From: an uncultured Caryophanales bacterium
GTDB lineage: Bacteria; Bacillota_I; Bacilli_A; RF39; UBA660
DNA: 7,118 nucleotides
Assembly (NCBI GenBank): GCA_947065955.1
Contig: CAMSXY010000060.1
Location: forward strand, 1-7,118
Reading direction: 5' to 3'
In this document: positions 1 through 6,091 of the stretch, piece after piece
How positions within the stretch are numbered: the first letter of the stretch is position 1
Layout: the number at the start of each line of letters is the position of its first letter
Made by a program: the position numbers and the translations under genes
The notes under the pieces: generated by a model
Database searches by the model: none
What the model was told of the DNA's origin: nothing
The model's input: the letters and a program-made list of their open reading frames with translations, nothing else

Positions 1-45
1 ACACAAGGATGAACACTCTTTCCCTACACGACGCTCTTCCGATCT
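1..45 (+). other. Illumina adapter and index contamination at the contig end
   Basis: Bases 13-45 match the full 33-base Illumina TruSeq Read 1 adapter as I know it, beginning ACACTCTTTCCC and ending GCTCTTCCGATCT. Bases 1-4 (ACAC) fit the end of the P5 flow-cell sequence, and bases 5-12 (AAGGATGA) sit exactly where an 8-base i5 index belongs. The order P5 end, index, Read 1 primer is that of a dual-indexed library molecule, so this is untrimmed synthetic sequence and not biology. Genomic sequence starts at about base 46. The adapter also supplies the stop codon at 24-26 that falsely closes the neighbouring reading frame. Confidence 0.98.
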
Positions 46-1100
46 AACTCAACATCGGCACCATGAACATCAAAAAATTTTTTCCCTCTTGCATTCATAG
101 CAGGTGTTAAAAAGTCCCCTCCTGAGATAAAGGTTGTAACGGAAGATAACCGTTGCTCATCTGGAACATTTTTCATGATAAGTTCTAATAAAGCAGGACT
201 TCCAAAAATAATGTTTGGTTCCTTCTTTAAATAATAACAAATAGTATCTTTAGATATATTAGGCGCTAATATTGCTGTTTTTCCGCTTAATAAAGTCATT
301 AAAGTAGAAGTTCCAAAGCCATAAGGATAAGAAAAAGGAACACAAACAAGCGTCTTTTTGTCTTTATTATTTTTAATATTACTTGAATTTTTTAAATAAG
401 TTCCACTCGCTAAAATATTTTTATTAGTAAGCACAACCGATTTTGGTTTCCCAGTGGACCCACTTGTGAAAAGAATTAATGAATCTTCCGAAGAAGAATG
501 AAATCTTTCTATTTTATTTTTTTGAAAAGTAGAAATACTTCCCAAACTATGAAAATCGATCATATCTTCACTACCTGTAATGTGGTAATCTTTTGAAAGA
601 TTTAAAGAGTGTATATTTTTTTTATCAAGTGTAACGATATATTTTACTCCTGTTTTTTGTTTAATATACAAATTTTCTTCTTTTGTTTTATTATAGTTAA
701 TAAAAATAGGTGATTCAAATAAATTTAAATAAGAATTTATTTCTTCATTAGAGGCAAAGGCATTTAAAAAAGTAGTCACAGCCCCAATTCGATTGCTAGC
801 TAAAAATATAGCAATCGCCTGATAAAGATTAGGCATACAAACGGATATAATATCCCCCTTTTTTACGCCTAGTTCTTTTAAGGCAAGAGATATAGTTACT
901 GCATCATCAAGCATCCTTTGATAATCAACATCTAAATCCAAACAATTAACAGCCTGTTCTTTTCTATAAAATAAACTTAATGCTTTGATAGAACTATAAA
1001 CATTCATATTTGGAATAATTGGATGTGTGTTAAAAAAAGAAGCTCCTATGTTTTGTGGTTTATCAATAGAAGCAAATCCAGTTAAATTTTTTTTATTCAT
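46..1100 (-). CDS. AMP-forming acyl-CoA synthetase-like enzyme (ANL superfamily), C-terminus missing
   Basis: N-terminal adenylation domain of an ANL-superfamily enzyme. These enzymes activate a carboxylate with ATP to an acyl-AMP and usually transfer it to CoA. The diagnostic P-loop (A3) motif FTSGSTGKPK is at residues 211-220, inside LILFTSGSTGKPKSVVLTNK. Other family-like segments are KKGDIISVCMPN (80-91), VPFSYPYGFG (254-263) and FISGGDFL (324-331). The start ATG has a ribosome site (AAGGGAG, 1111-1117) 10 bases upstream and its own promoter. About 351 codons are genomic. The codon at 45-47 already takes its last base from the adapter, and the apparent C-terminal DRKSVV plus stop (24-44) is adapter translation. 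Missing are the GYGxTE (A5) motif, the RTGD motif and the C-terminal lid lysine; full enzymes usually exceed 450 residues. The substrate cannot be assigned: fatty, aromatic or amino acid activation are all possible. No signal peptide or membrane segment is seen. Confidence 0.9.
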
Positions 1101-1110
1101 AATACTACTT

Positions 1111-1117
1111 CTCCCTT
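1111..1117 (-). promoter_or_regulatory. Ribosome binding site of the acyl-CoA synthetase-like gene
   Basis: On the minus strand AAGGGAG lies 10 bases before the ATG at 1098-1100. It supports this start; spacing is at the long end of the usual range. Confidence 0.7.
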
Positions 1118-1143
1118 CTTTTATAATTGTTACAACAGGACGT

Positions 1144-1172
1144 ATTTTAACATAAAAGTAATAAAATTACAA
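1144..1172 (-). promoter_or_regulatory. Promoter of the acyl-CoA synthetase-like gene
   Basis: Minus-strand -35 TTGTAA (1167-1172, 4 of 6 to consensus), a 17-base spacer, and -10 TAAAAT (1144-1149, 5 of 6). The -10 is preceded by TG plus one base (TGTTAAAAT), an extended -10. A start near 1137 gives a leader of roughly 37 bases with the ribosome site. The promoter lies just downstream of the phosphorelay terminator, so the gene is probably transcribed independently. Confidence 0.65.
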
Positions 1173-1190
1173 TATTATAATTTAATTTTC

Positions 1191-1215
1191 AAAAAAAAGA
1201 TAAGTCACCTTATCT
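1191..1215 (-). terminator. Intrinsic terminator of the kinase-Hpt operon
   Basis: On the minus strand a perfect 7-bp stem (AGATAAG/CTTATCT, loop GTGA, 1198-1215) is followed by a run of eight T (1191-1198). The TAA stop of the Hpt gene (1210-1212) is inside the hairpin. This closes the two-gene unit before the next promoter at 1144-1172. Confidence 0.85.
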
Positions 1216-1572
1216 AATTTCTAAATACTCTTTAACGACCTGTAAGATACGATTTGCTTCTTTTTTTAACTCCTCATAATGTTCATTTACATAATCTATA
1301 TTTTCTTTCTTACTTTCCATTTCATGTTGGTAGGAAAGCTCTGCTAAGTGAGTAAATCCTAAATATTTTGAATCACTTTTCATAGCATGAACTAAAATTG
1401 CATAGTTTGGCATATCCGAACTATTTTTATATTCTTCTATTTTAGGAAGTCTCTCTTCAGATTCTTTTAAAAAATCTTGTAAAGTTTCCTCATACATCTC
1501 CATATCTCCTAAAATTTCTAGGGCTTCTTCTACTTTAATTCCATTATTAGTTAAAATATTGATATCTTTCAT
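1210..1572 (-). CDS. Hpt-domain histidine phosphotransfer protein
   Basis: A 120-residue soluble protein consisting essentially of one Hpt four-helix bundle. The signature is VHAMKSDSKYLGFTHLAELSYQHE (residues 61-84, broken here as VHAMKSDSKYLG and FTHLAELSYQHE). His62 is the predicted phospho-accepting residue, and Lys65, Ser66 and Gly72 are at positions typical of the family (HAxKSxxxxxG). The rest is charged and helical, with no membrane or DNA-binding segment. The gene begins 13 bases after the hybrid kinase stop with ribosome site AAAGGA (1579-1584), so the two are co-transcribed and presumably translated together. Inferred role: takes phosphate from the kinase receiver (Asp655) and passes it to a response regulator encoded outside the window. 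The family assignment is firm; the partner is inferred from gene order. Confidence 0.92.
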   Translation of the reverse strand: MKDINILTNNGIKVEEALEILGDMEMYEETLQDFLKESEERLPKIEEYKNSSDMPNYAILVHAMKSDSKYLGFTHLAELSYQHEMESKKENIDYVNEHYEELKKEANRILQVVKEYLEIR

Positions 1573-1585
1573 AGTAATTCCTTTC

Positions 1586-3757
1586 TTATTTTTGTAAATA
1601 TTTTTTTAATAAAGTATTTAATTCATTTACATCAATTGGTTTTGATAAATAATCCTCAAAACCTGCTTCAAGGTATTTTTCACGAACACCAACAAGAGCA
1701 TCTGCCGTAAGTACAATTACAGGTGTGCTAAAACCTTTTATTTTTCGAAGTTCATGAAGAGTAGTAATTCCATCCATCCCTGGCATCATTTGATCCAATA
1801 AGACTAAATCAAACTTTTCTTCCTTTTGAATTAAATCAATACACGCTTGACCTGATTCAACACCCACCACATTTACTTCATAAGGGGCTAAAAGTCTCAT
1901 AGCAACTTTTAAATTTAATTTGTTATCATCCACAATTAAAACGGAACATTCAGGAGCTTTGAAAGTATTAACAGTCTTTTTCTGTATTTTATGAATAGAA
2001 AAATCACCAATCTCGTTTTCGTCTAAAATCTTTTGGCGGAAAGAAAAGGTAAAAATAGAACCCTTCCCTACTTCACTTTCTGCTGTTAATTCGCCATTTA
2101 ATAAACTGATCAATTGTTTCGCAATGGTAAGCCCCCTTCCCTTTGTTAAACTTTCTTCTTTTTCTCCAAAAATATCTTTTAATTCTTCCTCTGTCATTCC
2201 CATTCCAGTATCTTTAACCGATATAGATAAAAGGGCTGTTGATCTTTCTTTTTTAAAGGTTGCAGAAACAGAAATACTACCTTCCTCTGTATATTGTACT
2301 GCATTTTCTAAAATATTTAATAGTACTTGCCGTATTTTTCCACTATCACCAAATAATTTTGTTGGAAGATTTTGCGCTATATCTAACTGAAATTGAATAT
2401 TCTTTTTACCAATTCTTTCCTTTGTAATTGTAGATAAATCTTTAAATAATTTGGCTACACTATATTCTTTTTCCTCTAATTTTAAAGTTCCATTTTCTAA
2501 CTCTTTGATATCTAAAAGTCCATCTATTATATCCAGTAGGTTATTACTAGCACTATTAATACTTTCAATATCCTCACGAACATTTTTAGGAAGTTCCTCC
2601 GATAATACAGATTCACTAAGTCCAATAATGGCATTCATAGGTGTGCGAATCTCATGAGACATAACTGCTAAAAAGGAAGATTTTGCATCATTTGCTTTTT
2701 TAGCTTCTTTTAAAGTTTTTTGAAGAAGGGCATTTTGTCTTCTCATATATTCAGCATCTTCTGTAACGTTTTTAGTTAAAATGGTAACATGCACTTCCCC
2801 TTTACTAATTGTAAAAAAGGCAGAGCTTTCCAACCAAAGATTTTCTTCTTTTTCTAATCGATATTGTACCGAAATTGGCTCTAACTGTTTTTTTTCTGCC
2901 AATTTTTGTAAAGCCTCTTTCGATAAAACGTCTTCTACTTGTTGTTGATCTTTAAGCAATACATAATTTTTAATAATATCTTTCATTTCGGATTCAAAGT
3001 TACCTTTTCTTTCACTTCCAAAATAGGCGTTTTCTGGTTTTAAATTACGAAGACGAAAGTCCCCTGTTGTAATATTAATATCCATTTCTACATCATAGGA
3101 AGTTGCTGTAATTTGATTTAATTGTTGTTCTCTGGATTTGATATCACTTGCTTGGGTAACAAGTAAATGTTGTTGGTCATGTTCCTTAGTAACATCAGAA
3201 ATTAAAATAACATGATATTGAATATTTTTTTCTTGAAAAGGATAAATCTTTATTTTTATCCATCTAGTATGTTGATAACTTGGATTTCGGTAAGAAATCA
3301 TTTGACTGACAAATTCTTCTTTTCCATCCCAACTGTCCAATTCATTTTTAACAATAGGGGCATTAAAGATATCGACAATAATCTGATGGTTAGGATCAAT
3401 ATCTTTCTCATATTCATTTTCCTTGATTCCTAAAACCTCTTCAATATTTTGCGTCATATAAATGATTTGTCGGGAAGCACTATCACACATAAGATAAACT
3501 GTATCTGAATTTTTTACTAAAGAATGAAAGAGCTTATCACGATTTTTTAATTCTTTCCCAGCTCGTTTTCCTAAGATAATTCCACTAACATTAAAAAGGA
3601 TAAAAAGGAAAATAAGACATAAAAATATCCATAAAATGTTACTGGAAAAAAGGACATTAAAAAAAGTAGAAAAATTTGGATTACTCATAAAATGTCCTAT
3701 AACAATTCCTAAGAAAACGAGTCCTAACAATAAAATGTTTTTATTTATTTTTTTCAT
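1586..3757 (-). CDS. Membrane-bound hybrid sensor histidine kinase with PAS input and C-terminal receiver
   Basis: A 723-residue hybrid kinase. Two hydrophobic segments (about 7-24 and 41-62) enclose only some 16 residues, so there is no sizeable extracellular sensor. A PAS-type domain spans about 75-190. A second, degenerate PAS-like region (about 215-332) ends in a PAC-like stretch (VQYRLEKEENLWLES). A helical linker (335-360) leads to the HisKA H-box SFLAVMSHEIRTPMNAIIGL (phospho-His368). The HATPase shows the N-box (Asn481, Asn485), the G1 box DTGMG (516-520) and a G2 box GRGLT (540-544). The ATP lid between DIF (528-530) and G540 looks short. The receiver (about 604-722) has acidic Asp610/611, phospho-Asp655 (LLDQMMPGMDG), Thr684 and Lys706-Pro707, all conserved. 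The start has its own promoter and a modest ribosome site. The downstream partner is the Hpt protein. The signal sensed is unknown, and there is no DNA-binding or enzymatic output domain. Confidence 0.95.
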   Translation of the reverse strand: MKKINKNILLLGLVFLGIVIGHFMSNPNFSTFFNVLFSSNILWIFLCLIFLFILFNVSGIILGKRAGKELKNRDKLFHSLVKNSDTVYLMCDSASRQIIYMTQNIEEVLGIKENEYEKDIDPNHQIIVDIFNAPIVKNELDSWDGKEEFVSQMISYRNPSYQHTRWIKIKIYPFQEKNIQYHVILISDVTKEHDQQHLLVTQASDIKSREQQLNQITATSYDVEMDINITTGDFRLRNLKPENAYFGSERKGNFESEMKDIIKNYVLLKDQQQVEDVLSKEALQKLAEKKQLEPISVQYRLEKEENLWLESSAFFTISKGEVHVTILTKNVTEDAEYMRRQNALLQKTLKEAKKANDAKSSFLAVMSHEIRTPMNAIIGLSESVLSEELPKNVREDIESINSASNNLLDIIDGLLDIKELENGTLKLEEKEYSVAKLFKDLSTITKERIGKKNIQFQLDIAQNLPTKLFGDSGKIRQVLLNILENAVQYTEEGSISVSATFKKERSTALLSISVKDTGMGMTEEELKDIFGEKEESLTKGRGLTIAKQLISLLNGELTAESEVGKGSIFTFSFRQKILDENEIGDFSIHKIQKKTVNTFKAPECSVLIVDDNKLNLKVAMRLLAPYEVNVVGVESGQACIDLIQKEEKFDLVLLDQMMPGMDGITTLHELRKIKGFSTPVIVLTADALVGVREKYLEAGFEDYLSKPIDVNELNTLLKKYLQK

Positions 3758-3765
3758 AGAGAACG

Positions 3766-3772
3766 CCTCTTT
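3766..3772 (-). promoter_or_regulatory. Weak ribosome binding site of the hybrid kinase gene
   Basis: AAAGAGG on the minus strand lies 8 bases before the ATG at 3755-3757. It is poorer than the AAGGAGGAG site of deoB, which suggests lower translation of the kinase, an inference from sequence only. Confidence 0.55.
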
Positions 3773-3784
3773 TCTATCAATTTT

Positions 3785-3793
3785 ATTATACCA
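3785..3793 (-). promoter_or_regulatory. Extended -10 promoter of the kinase-Hpt operon
   Basis: Minus-strand TGGTATAAT is a perfect -10 hexamer (3785-3790) with the TG extension (3792-3793). No good -35 hexamer lies at 16-18 bases, so it appears to rely on the extended -10. A start near 3778 gives a leader of about 20 bases. It sits about 40 bases downstream of the deoB terminator, separating the two units. Confidence 0.75.
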
Positions 3794-3833
3794 TAAAAAA
3801 GGACAAATTTCGTCTATAAAATACCTTTCTTTA

Positions 3834-3861
3834 CAAAAGAAAAAGAAATCCTAAGATTTCT
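3834..3861 (-). terminator. Intrinsic terminator of the xerD-deoB operon
   Basis: On the minus strand a perfect 7-bp stem (AGAAATC/GATTTCT, loop TTAG, 3844-3861) is followed by TTTTCTTTTG. The stem has only two G-C pairs, so termination may be incomplete and some read-through into the kinase operon is possible. The deoB TAG stop (3860-3862) overlaps the 5' arm. Confidence 0.75.
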
Positions 3862-5020
3862 ATTGAAGGTCTTTTAAAATGCTTTCTCCAATGGGAGGCA
3901 TATCCACTTGGAAATTGTCTGCAATAGTAGCTCCTATAGTAGCAAAAGTTGAAAAATCTTTTAATCTTTTTGGTTCTTTAAAATCCTTTGCGTAAAAAAG
4001 GACACCTACTTGTTCTCTTGTGTGATCAGTTCCAGGAAAACTTGGGTCATTTCCATGATCCGCTGTAATAATAAGAAGATCTTTTTCTTTTAGTTGCTCC
4101 ATGATTTCTTTTAAATGTTGGTCAAATTCTAAAATAGCATTCCCATAACCCTCAATATCTCTCCTATGACCATATTTGGAATCAAAATCATTTAAATTTG
4201 CAAAACAAAGTCCTGTAAAGTCCTTCTTCTCTATTTCTAAAATCTTTTGAATACCATCTAAATTATCTGTAGTTTTATAAGATTCTACAATTCCACATCC
4301 ATTAAAAATATCAGCAATTTTCCCAATTGAAATAACGTTATAATTTTTTTCCTTTAAAGAATCTAATACCGTTTTCCCAGCAGGATCTAAGGCATAATCA
4401 TGGCGATTACTGGTACGAATAAAATTTCCAACTTCTCCTTTAAAAGGTCGTGCGATAATACGTCCTACTTTCCATTTTTCCTCTAAAGTAATAGTTCTTA
4501 CTTTTTCACAAATTTCGTAAAGTTCTTCTAATGGGACAATATCTTCATGTGCAGCAATCTGTAAAACAGAATCAGCAGAAGTATATACGATAAGATTTCC
4601 TGTTTTCTTATGTTCTTCACCAAGCTCTTTGATAATCTCCGTTCCACTTGCAACACAATTTCCAAGAATTCCCCTTCCAGATACTTCTTTTAGTTTTTCT
4701 ATAAGTTCTTCATCAAATCCATTTGGAAATGTTCGAAATGGGATTTTTGTTTCGACACCCATCATTTCTAAATGCCCTGTTAGAGTATCTTTTCCATTAC
4801 TGATTTCATTTGCCTTTGCATAATAACTATTTGTTGATTCTTCCTCTTTGGTAACAAGAGATAAAAACCCCATCTTTTTTAAATTTGGATATTCTTTTTT
4901 GGTATGTTCTAAAATATGAAGTAATGTATTGGCTCCTTCATCATGAAAATCGCAGGCATCCTTTGCGCCTCCAATTCCAAGAGAATCCAGTACAATTAAA
5001 AAAATTCGATTATATTTCAT
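3860..5020 (-). CDS. deoB: Phosphopentomutase
   Basis: Cytoplasmic Mn-dependent enzyme of the alkaline-phosphatase superfamily. It interconverts ribose-1-phosphate and ribose-5-phosphate (and the deoxyribose equivalents), feeding nucleoside-derived sugars into central metabolism. At 386 residues it has the usual family length. The N-terminal metal site is IVLDSLGIGGAKDA (Asp12). The segment GKDTLTGHLEMMG (76-88) contains the catalytic-threonine region. The C-terminal metal ligands are clear: Asp280 and His285 in DFDSKYGHRRD, Asp321 and His322 in ADHGND, and His333 in TDHTREQ. Their spacing agrees with the Bacillus enzyme as I recall it. The start is fixed by AAGGAGGAG (5025-5033), which overlaps the xerD stop; only 11 bases separate the genes, so they form an operon. 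The same xerD-deoB pairing is known in Bacillus subtilis (ripX-drm), there followed by a nucleoside phosphorylase gene. No phosphorylase follows here. Confidence 0.97.
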   Translation of the reverse strand: MKYNRIFLIVLDSLGIGGAKDACDFHDEGANTLLHILEHTKKEYPNLKKMGFLSLVTKEEESTNSYYAKANEISNGKDTLTGHLEMMGVETKIPFRTFPNGFDEELIEKLKEVSGRGILGNCVASGTEIIKELGEEHKKTGNLIVYTSADSVLQIAAHEDIVPLEELYEICEKVRTITLEEKWKVGRIIARPFKGEVGNFIRTSNRHDYALDPAGKTVLDSLKEKNYNVISIGKIADIFNGCGIVESYKTTDNLDGIQKILEIEKKDFTGLCFANLNDFDSKYGHRRDIEGYGNAILEFDQHLKEIMEQLKEKDLLIITADHGNDPSFPGTDHTREQVGVLFYAKDFKEPKRLKDFSTFATIGATIADNFQVDMPPIGESILKDLQ

Positions 5021-5024
5021 AAGA

Positions 5025-5033
5025 CTCCTCCTT
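5025..5033 (-). promoter_or_regulatory. Strong ribosome binding site of deoB, overlapping the xerD stop
   Basis: AAGGAGGAG on the minus strand shares bases with the xerD TAA stop (5032-5034) and lies about six bases (counted from AGGAGG) before the deoB ATG. This decides the deoB start and suggests tight translational linkage between the two genes. Confidence 0.85.
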
Positions 5034-5925
5034 ATCCATGTGGATGATATTTTTGATAATCCTCTTTCATTTTTTCTGAAGTAACATGCGTATAAATTTG
5101 TGTAGTTGAAATATCACTATGGCCTAATAATTCTTGAATACTTCTAAGATCTGCACCATGATTTAAAAGATGCGTTGCAAAGGAATGCCTTAAAGTATGA
5201 GGCGAAAAATTGACTTGGATTTTCATTTCTTTTGCAAGTTGTTTAAGCATTTTAAAAACCCCTTGTCGTGTAATCATTTTCCCATGATTATTTAAAAATA
5301 AGTAATCACTTCTCTCTTTTTTTATAAGAAACGAGCGGTGGTTTTCTATATAGATTTTCAAGGCCACAGTAGCATATTCTCCTATTGGAATTAAACGTTC
5401 CTTTTTCCCCTTTCCATAAACACGAATCATAGAAGCTTCTAAATCAATATCAGAAAATGTTAAATGAATAAGTTCACTTACACGAAGACCTGATGCATAT
5501 AAAAGTTCTAAAATAGCTTTATTTCGATATTCATAACTGTTTTTAGGGGAAAACGATAAAAGTTTACTGACCTCTTCTTCTGTTAAAACAGAAGGAAGAC
5601 TTTTTCGAATTTTTGGAAGTTCAATTAATTTCGCTGGATTATCAGAAACTATTTTTTCTAAAAGTAAAAATTTATAAAAACTTCGAATAACGGTTAGATG
5701 ATGAGAAATTGTTTTTTCGCTAATTTGTCCTTCTTTTAAATCCTTTAAATAATTTAGTATATCCTGCCTTTTAATATTTTTAAAAGAAATATGATGTTCC
5801 TGCATATAGTTAAAATACTTTCTTAAATCATTAGCGTAAGCTTCTTTCGTATTTAAACTATAATTTTTATCAATGAGCAAATAACGTAAAAATGATTCTA
5901 TTTTATCTTCATACCCATCCTTCAT
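5032..5925 (-). CDS. xerD: Site-specific tyrosine recombinase XerD
   Basis: A 297-residue tyrosine recombinase of the XerC/XerD type, which resolves chromosome dimers at dif during segregation. The N-terminal SAM-like core-binding domain covers about 5-90 (IESFLRYLLIDKNYSLNTKEAYANDL, split as IESFLRYLL and NTKEAYANDL). The catalytic domain starts near 112. The full active site is visible: Arg148 (ASGLRVSEL), Lys172 (YGKGKKERLIP), His243 and Arg246 (SPHTLRHSFATHLLNHG), His269 (ELLGHSD) and nucleophile Tyr278 (TTQIYTHV). Length and residue spacing match Escherichia coli XerD almost exactly. Linkage to deoB supports XerD over XerC and over a phage integrase. The start has ribosome site AAGGTG (5931-5936) five bases upstream and a promoter just before it. 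No sign of transfer or an attachment site is seen around it. Confidence 0.94.
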   Translation of the reverse strand: MKDGYEDKIESFLRYLLIDKNYSLNTKEAYANDLRKYFNYMQEHHISFKNIKRQDILNYLKDLKEGQISEKTISHHLTVIRSFYKFLLLEKIVSDNPAKLIELPKIRKSLPSVLTEEEVSKLLSFSPKNSYEYRNKAILELLYASGLRVSELIHLTFSDIDLEASMIRVYGKGKKERLIPIGEYATVALKIYIENHRSFLIKKERSDYLFLNNHGKMITRQGVFKMLKQLAKEMKIQVNFSPHTLRHSFATHLLNHGADLRSIQELLGHSDISTTQIYTHVTSEKMKEDYQKYHPHG

Positions 5926-5946
5926 AATATCACCTTATTCTTAATT

Positions 5947-5976
5947 ATTATACCATGTTAAAAACTTTATCTGCAA
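5947..5976 (-). promoter_or_regulatory. Promoter of the xerD-deoB operon
   Basis: Minus-strand -10 TATAAT (5947-5952) is perfect and has the TG extension (5954-5955). A weak -35 TTGCAG (5971-5976) lies 18 bases upstream. A start near 5940 gives a leader of only about 15 bases, just enough for the ribosome site AAGGTGAT. The 12-base core ATGGTATAATAA is identical to that of the kinase promoter. Confidence 0.8.
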
Positions 5977-5979
5977 TAA

Positions 5980-6026
5980 AAAAACAAAGACTTGTCATTT
6001 AAAGGCAGTCAATAAAATTTGTTTTT
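5980..6026. repeat. Nested inverted repeat in the divergent xerD-rarA control region
   Basis: The outer arms AAAAACAAA (5980-5988) and TTTGTTTTT (6018-6026) are perfect complements over 9 bp. Inside, GACT (5989-5992) pairs with AGTC (6007-6010), extendable by GTC/GGC with one bulge and one wobble around an ATTTAAA loop. The outer arms are nearly pure A/T and such pairs arise easily in AT-rich DNA. It could be an operator, an RNA hairpin at the rarA 5' end, or chance. Confidence 0.35.
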
Positions 6027-6034
6027 ACTATAAA
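5992..6034 (+). promoter_or_regulatory. Candidate promoter(s) of rarA
   Basis: Two weak options are visible on the plus strand. One is TTGTCA (5992-5997, 5 of 6) with TAAAAT (6013-6018, 5 of 6), but with a short 15-base spacer. The other is -10 TATAAA (6029-6034) with a poor -35 (CAGTCA, 6006-6011) at 17 bases. Neither is convincing alone, and the two cannot be separated by eye. Confidence 0.3.
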
Positions 6035-6080
6035 ACTTGAAAAAACTATCTATTTTGAAAGATTTTTGTTACAATAAAAA

Positions 6081-6087
6081 AGGTGAT
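6081..6087 (+). promoter_or_regulatory. Ribosome binding site of rarA
   Basis: AGGTGAT, within an AAAAAAGGTGAT context, lies four to five bases before the ATG at 6092. It is the same type of site as that of xerD and supports the chosen start. Confidence 0.75.
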
Positions 6088-6091
6088 AAAA

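Noticed and set aside
24..45. Natural C-terminus and stop codon of the synthetase-like protein
   Set aside because: These bases are the reverse complement of the Illumina Read 1 adapter; the tail and stop are synthetic.
2124..2657. Plus-strand open frames at 2124-2390 and 2451-2657
   Set aside because: They lie antisense to conserved kinase motifs (HATPase and HisKA), show no recognisable domain, and are shadows of the real gene.
1586..3757. TGA-as-tryptophan (Mycoplasma-type) genetic code
   Set aside because: Trp positions use TGG and all genes are full length with standard stops.
3212..3854. Plus-strand open frames at 3212-3433 and 3636-3854
   Set aside because: They are antisense to the kinase PAS and membrane regions; the hydrophobic look mirrors the AT-rich membrane-encoding DNA. 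No supporting ribosome site or family match was seen.
4629..4823. Plus-strand open frame inside deoB
   Set aside because: Antisense to a well-conserved phosphopentomutase region with intact catalytic residues.
5032..5925. Phage or mobile-element integrase
   Set aside because: Length, active-site spacing and the operon with deoB match chromosomal XerD; no attachment site, direct repeats or phage genes are nearby.
6067..6075. Extended -10 TGTTACAAT as the rarA promoter
   Set aside because: A start seven bases downstream would fall inside the ribosome site and leave almost no leader; upstream candidates fit better, though none is strong.
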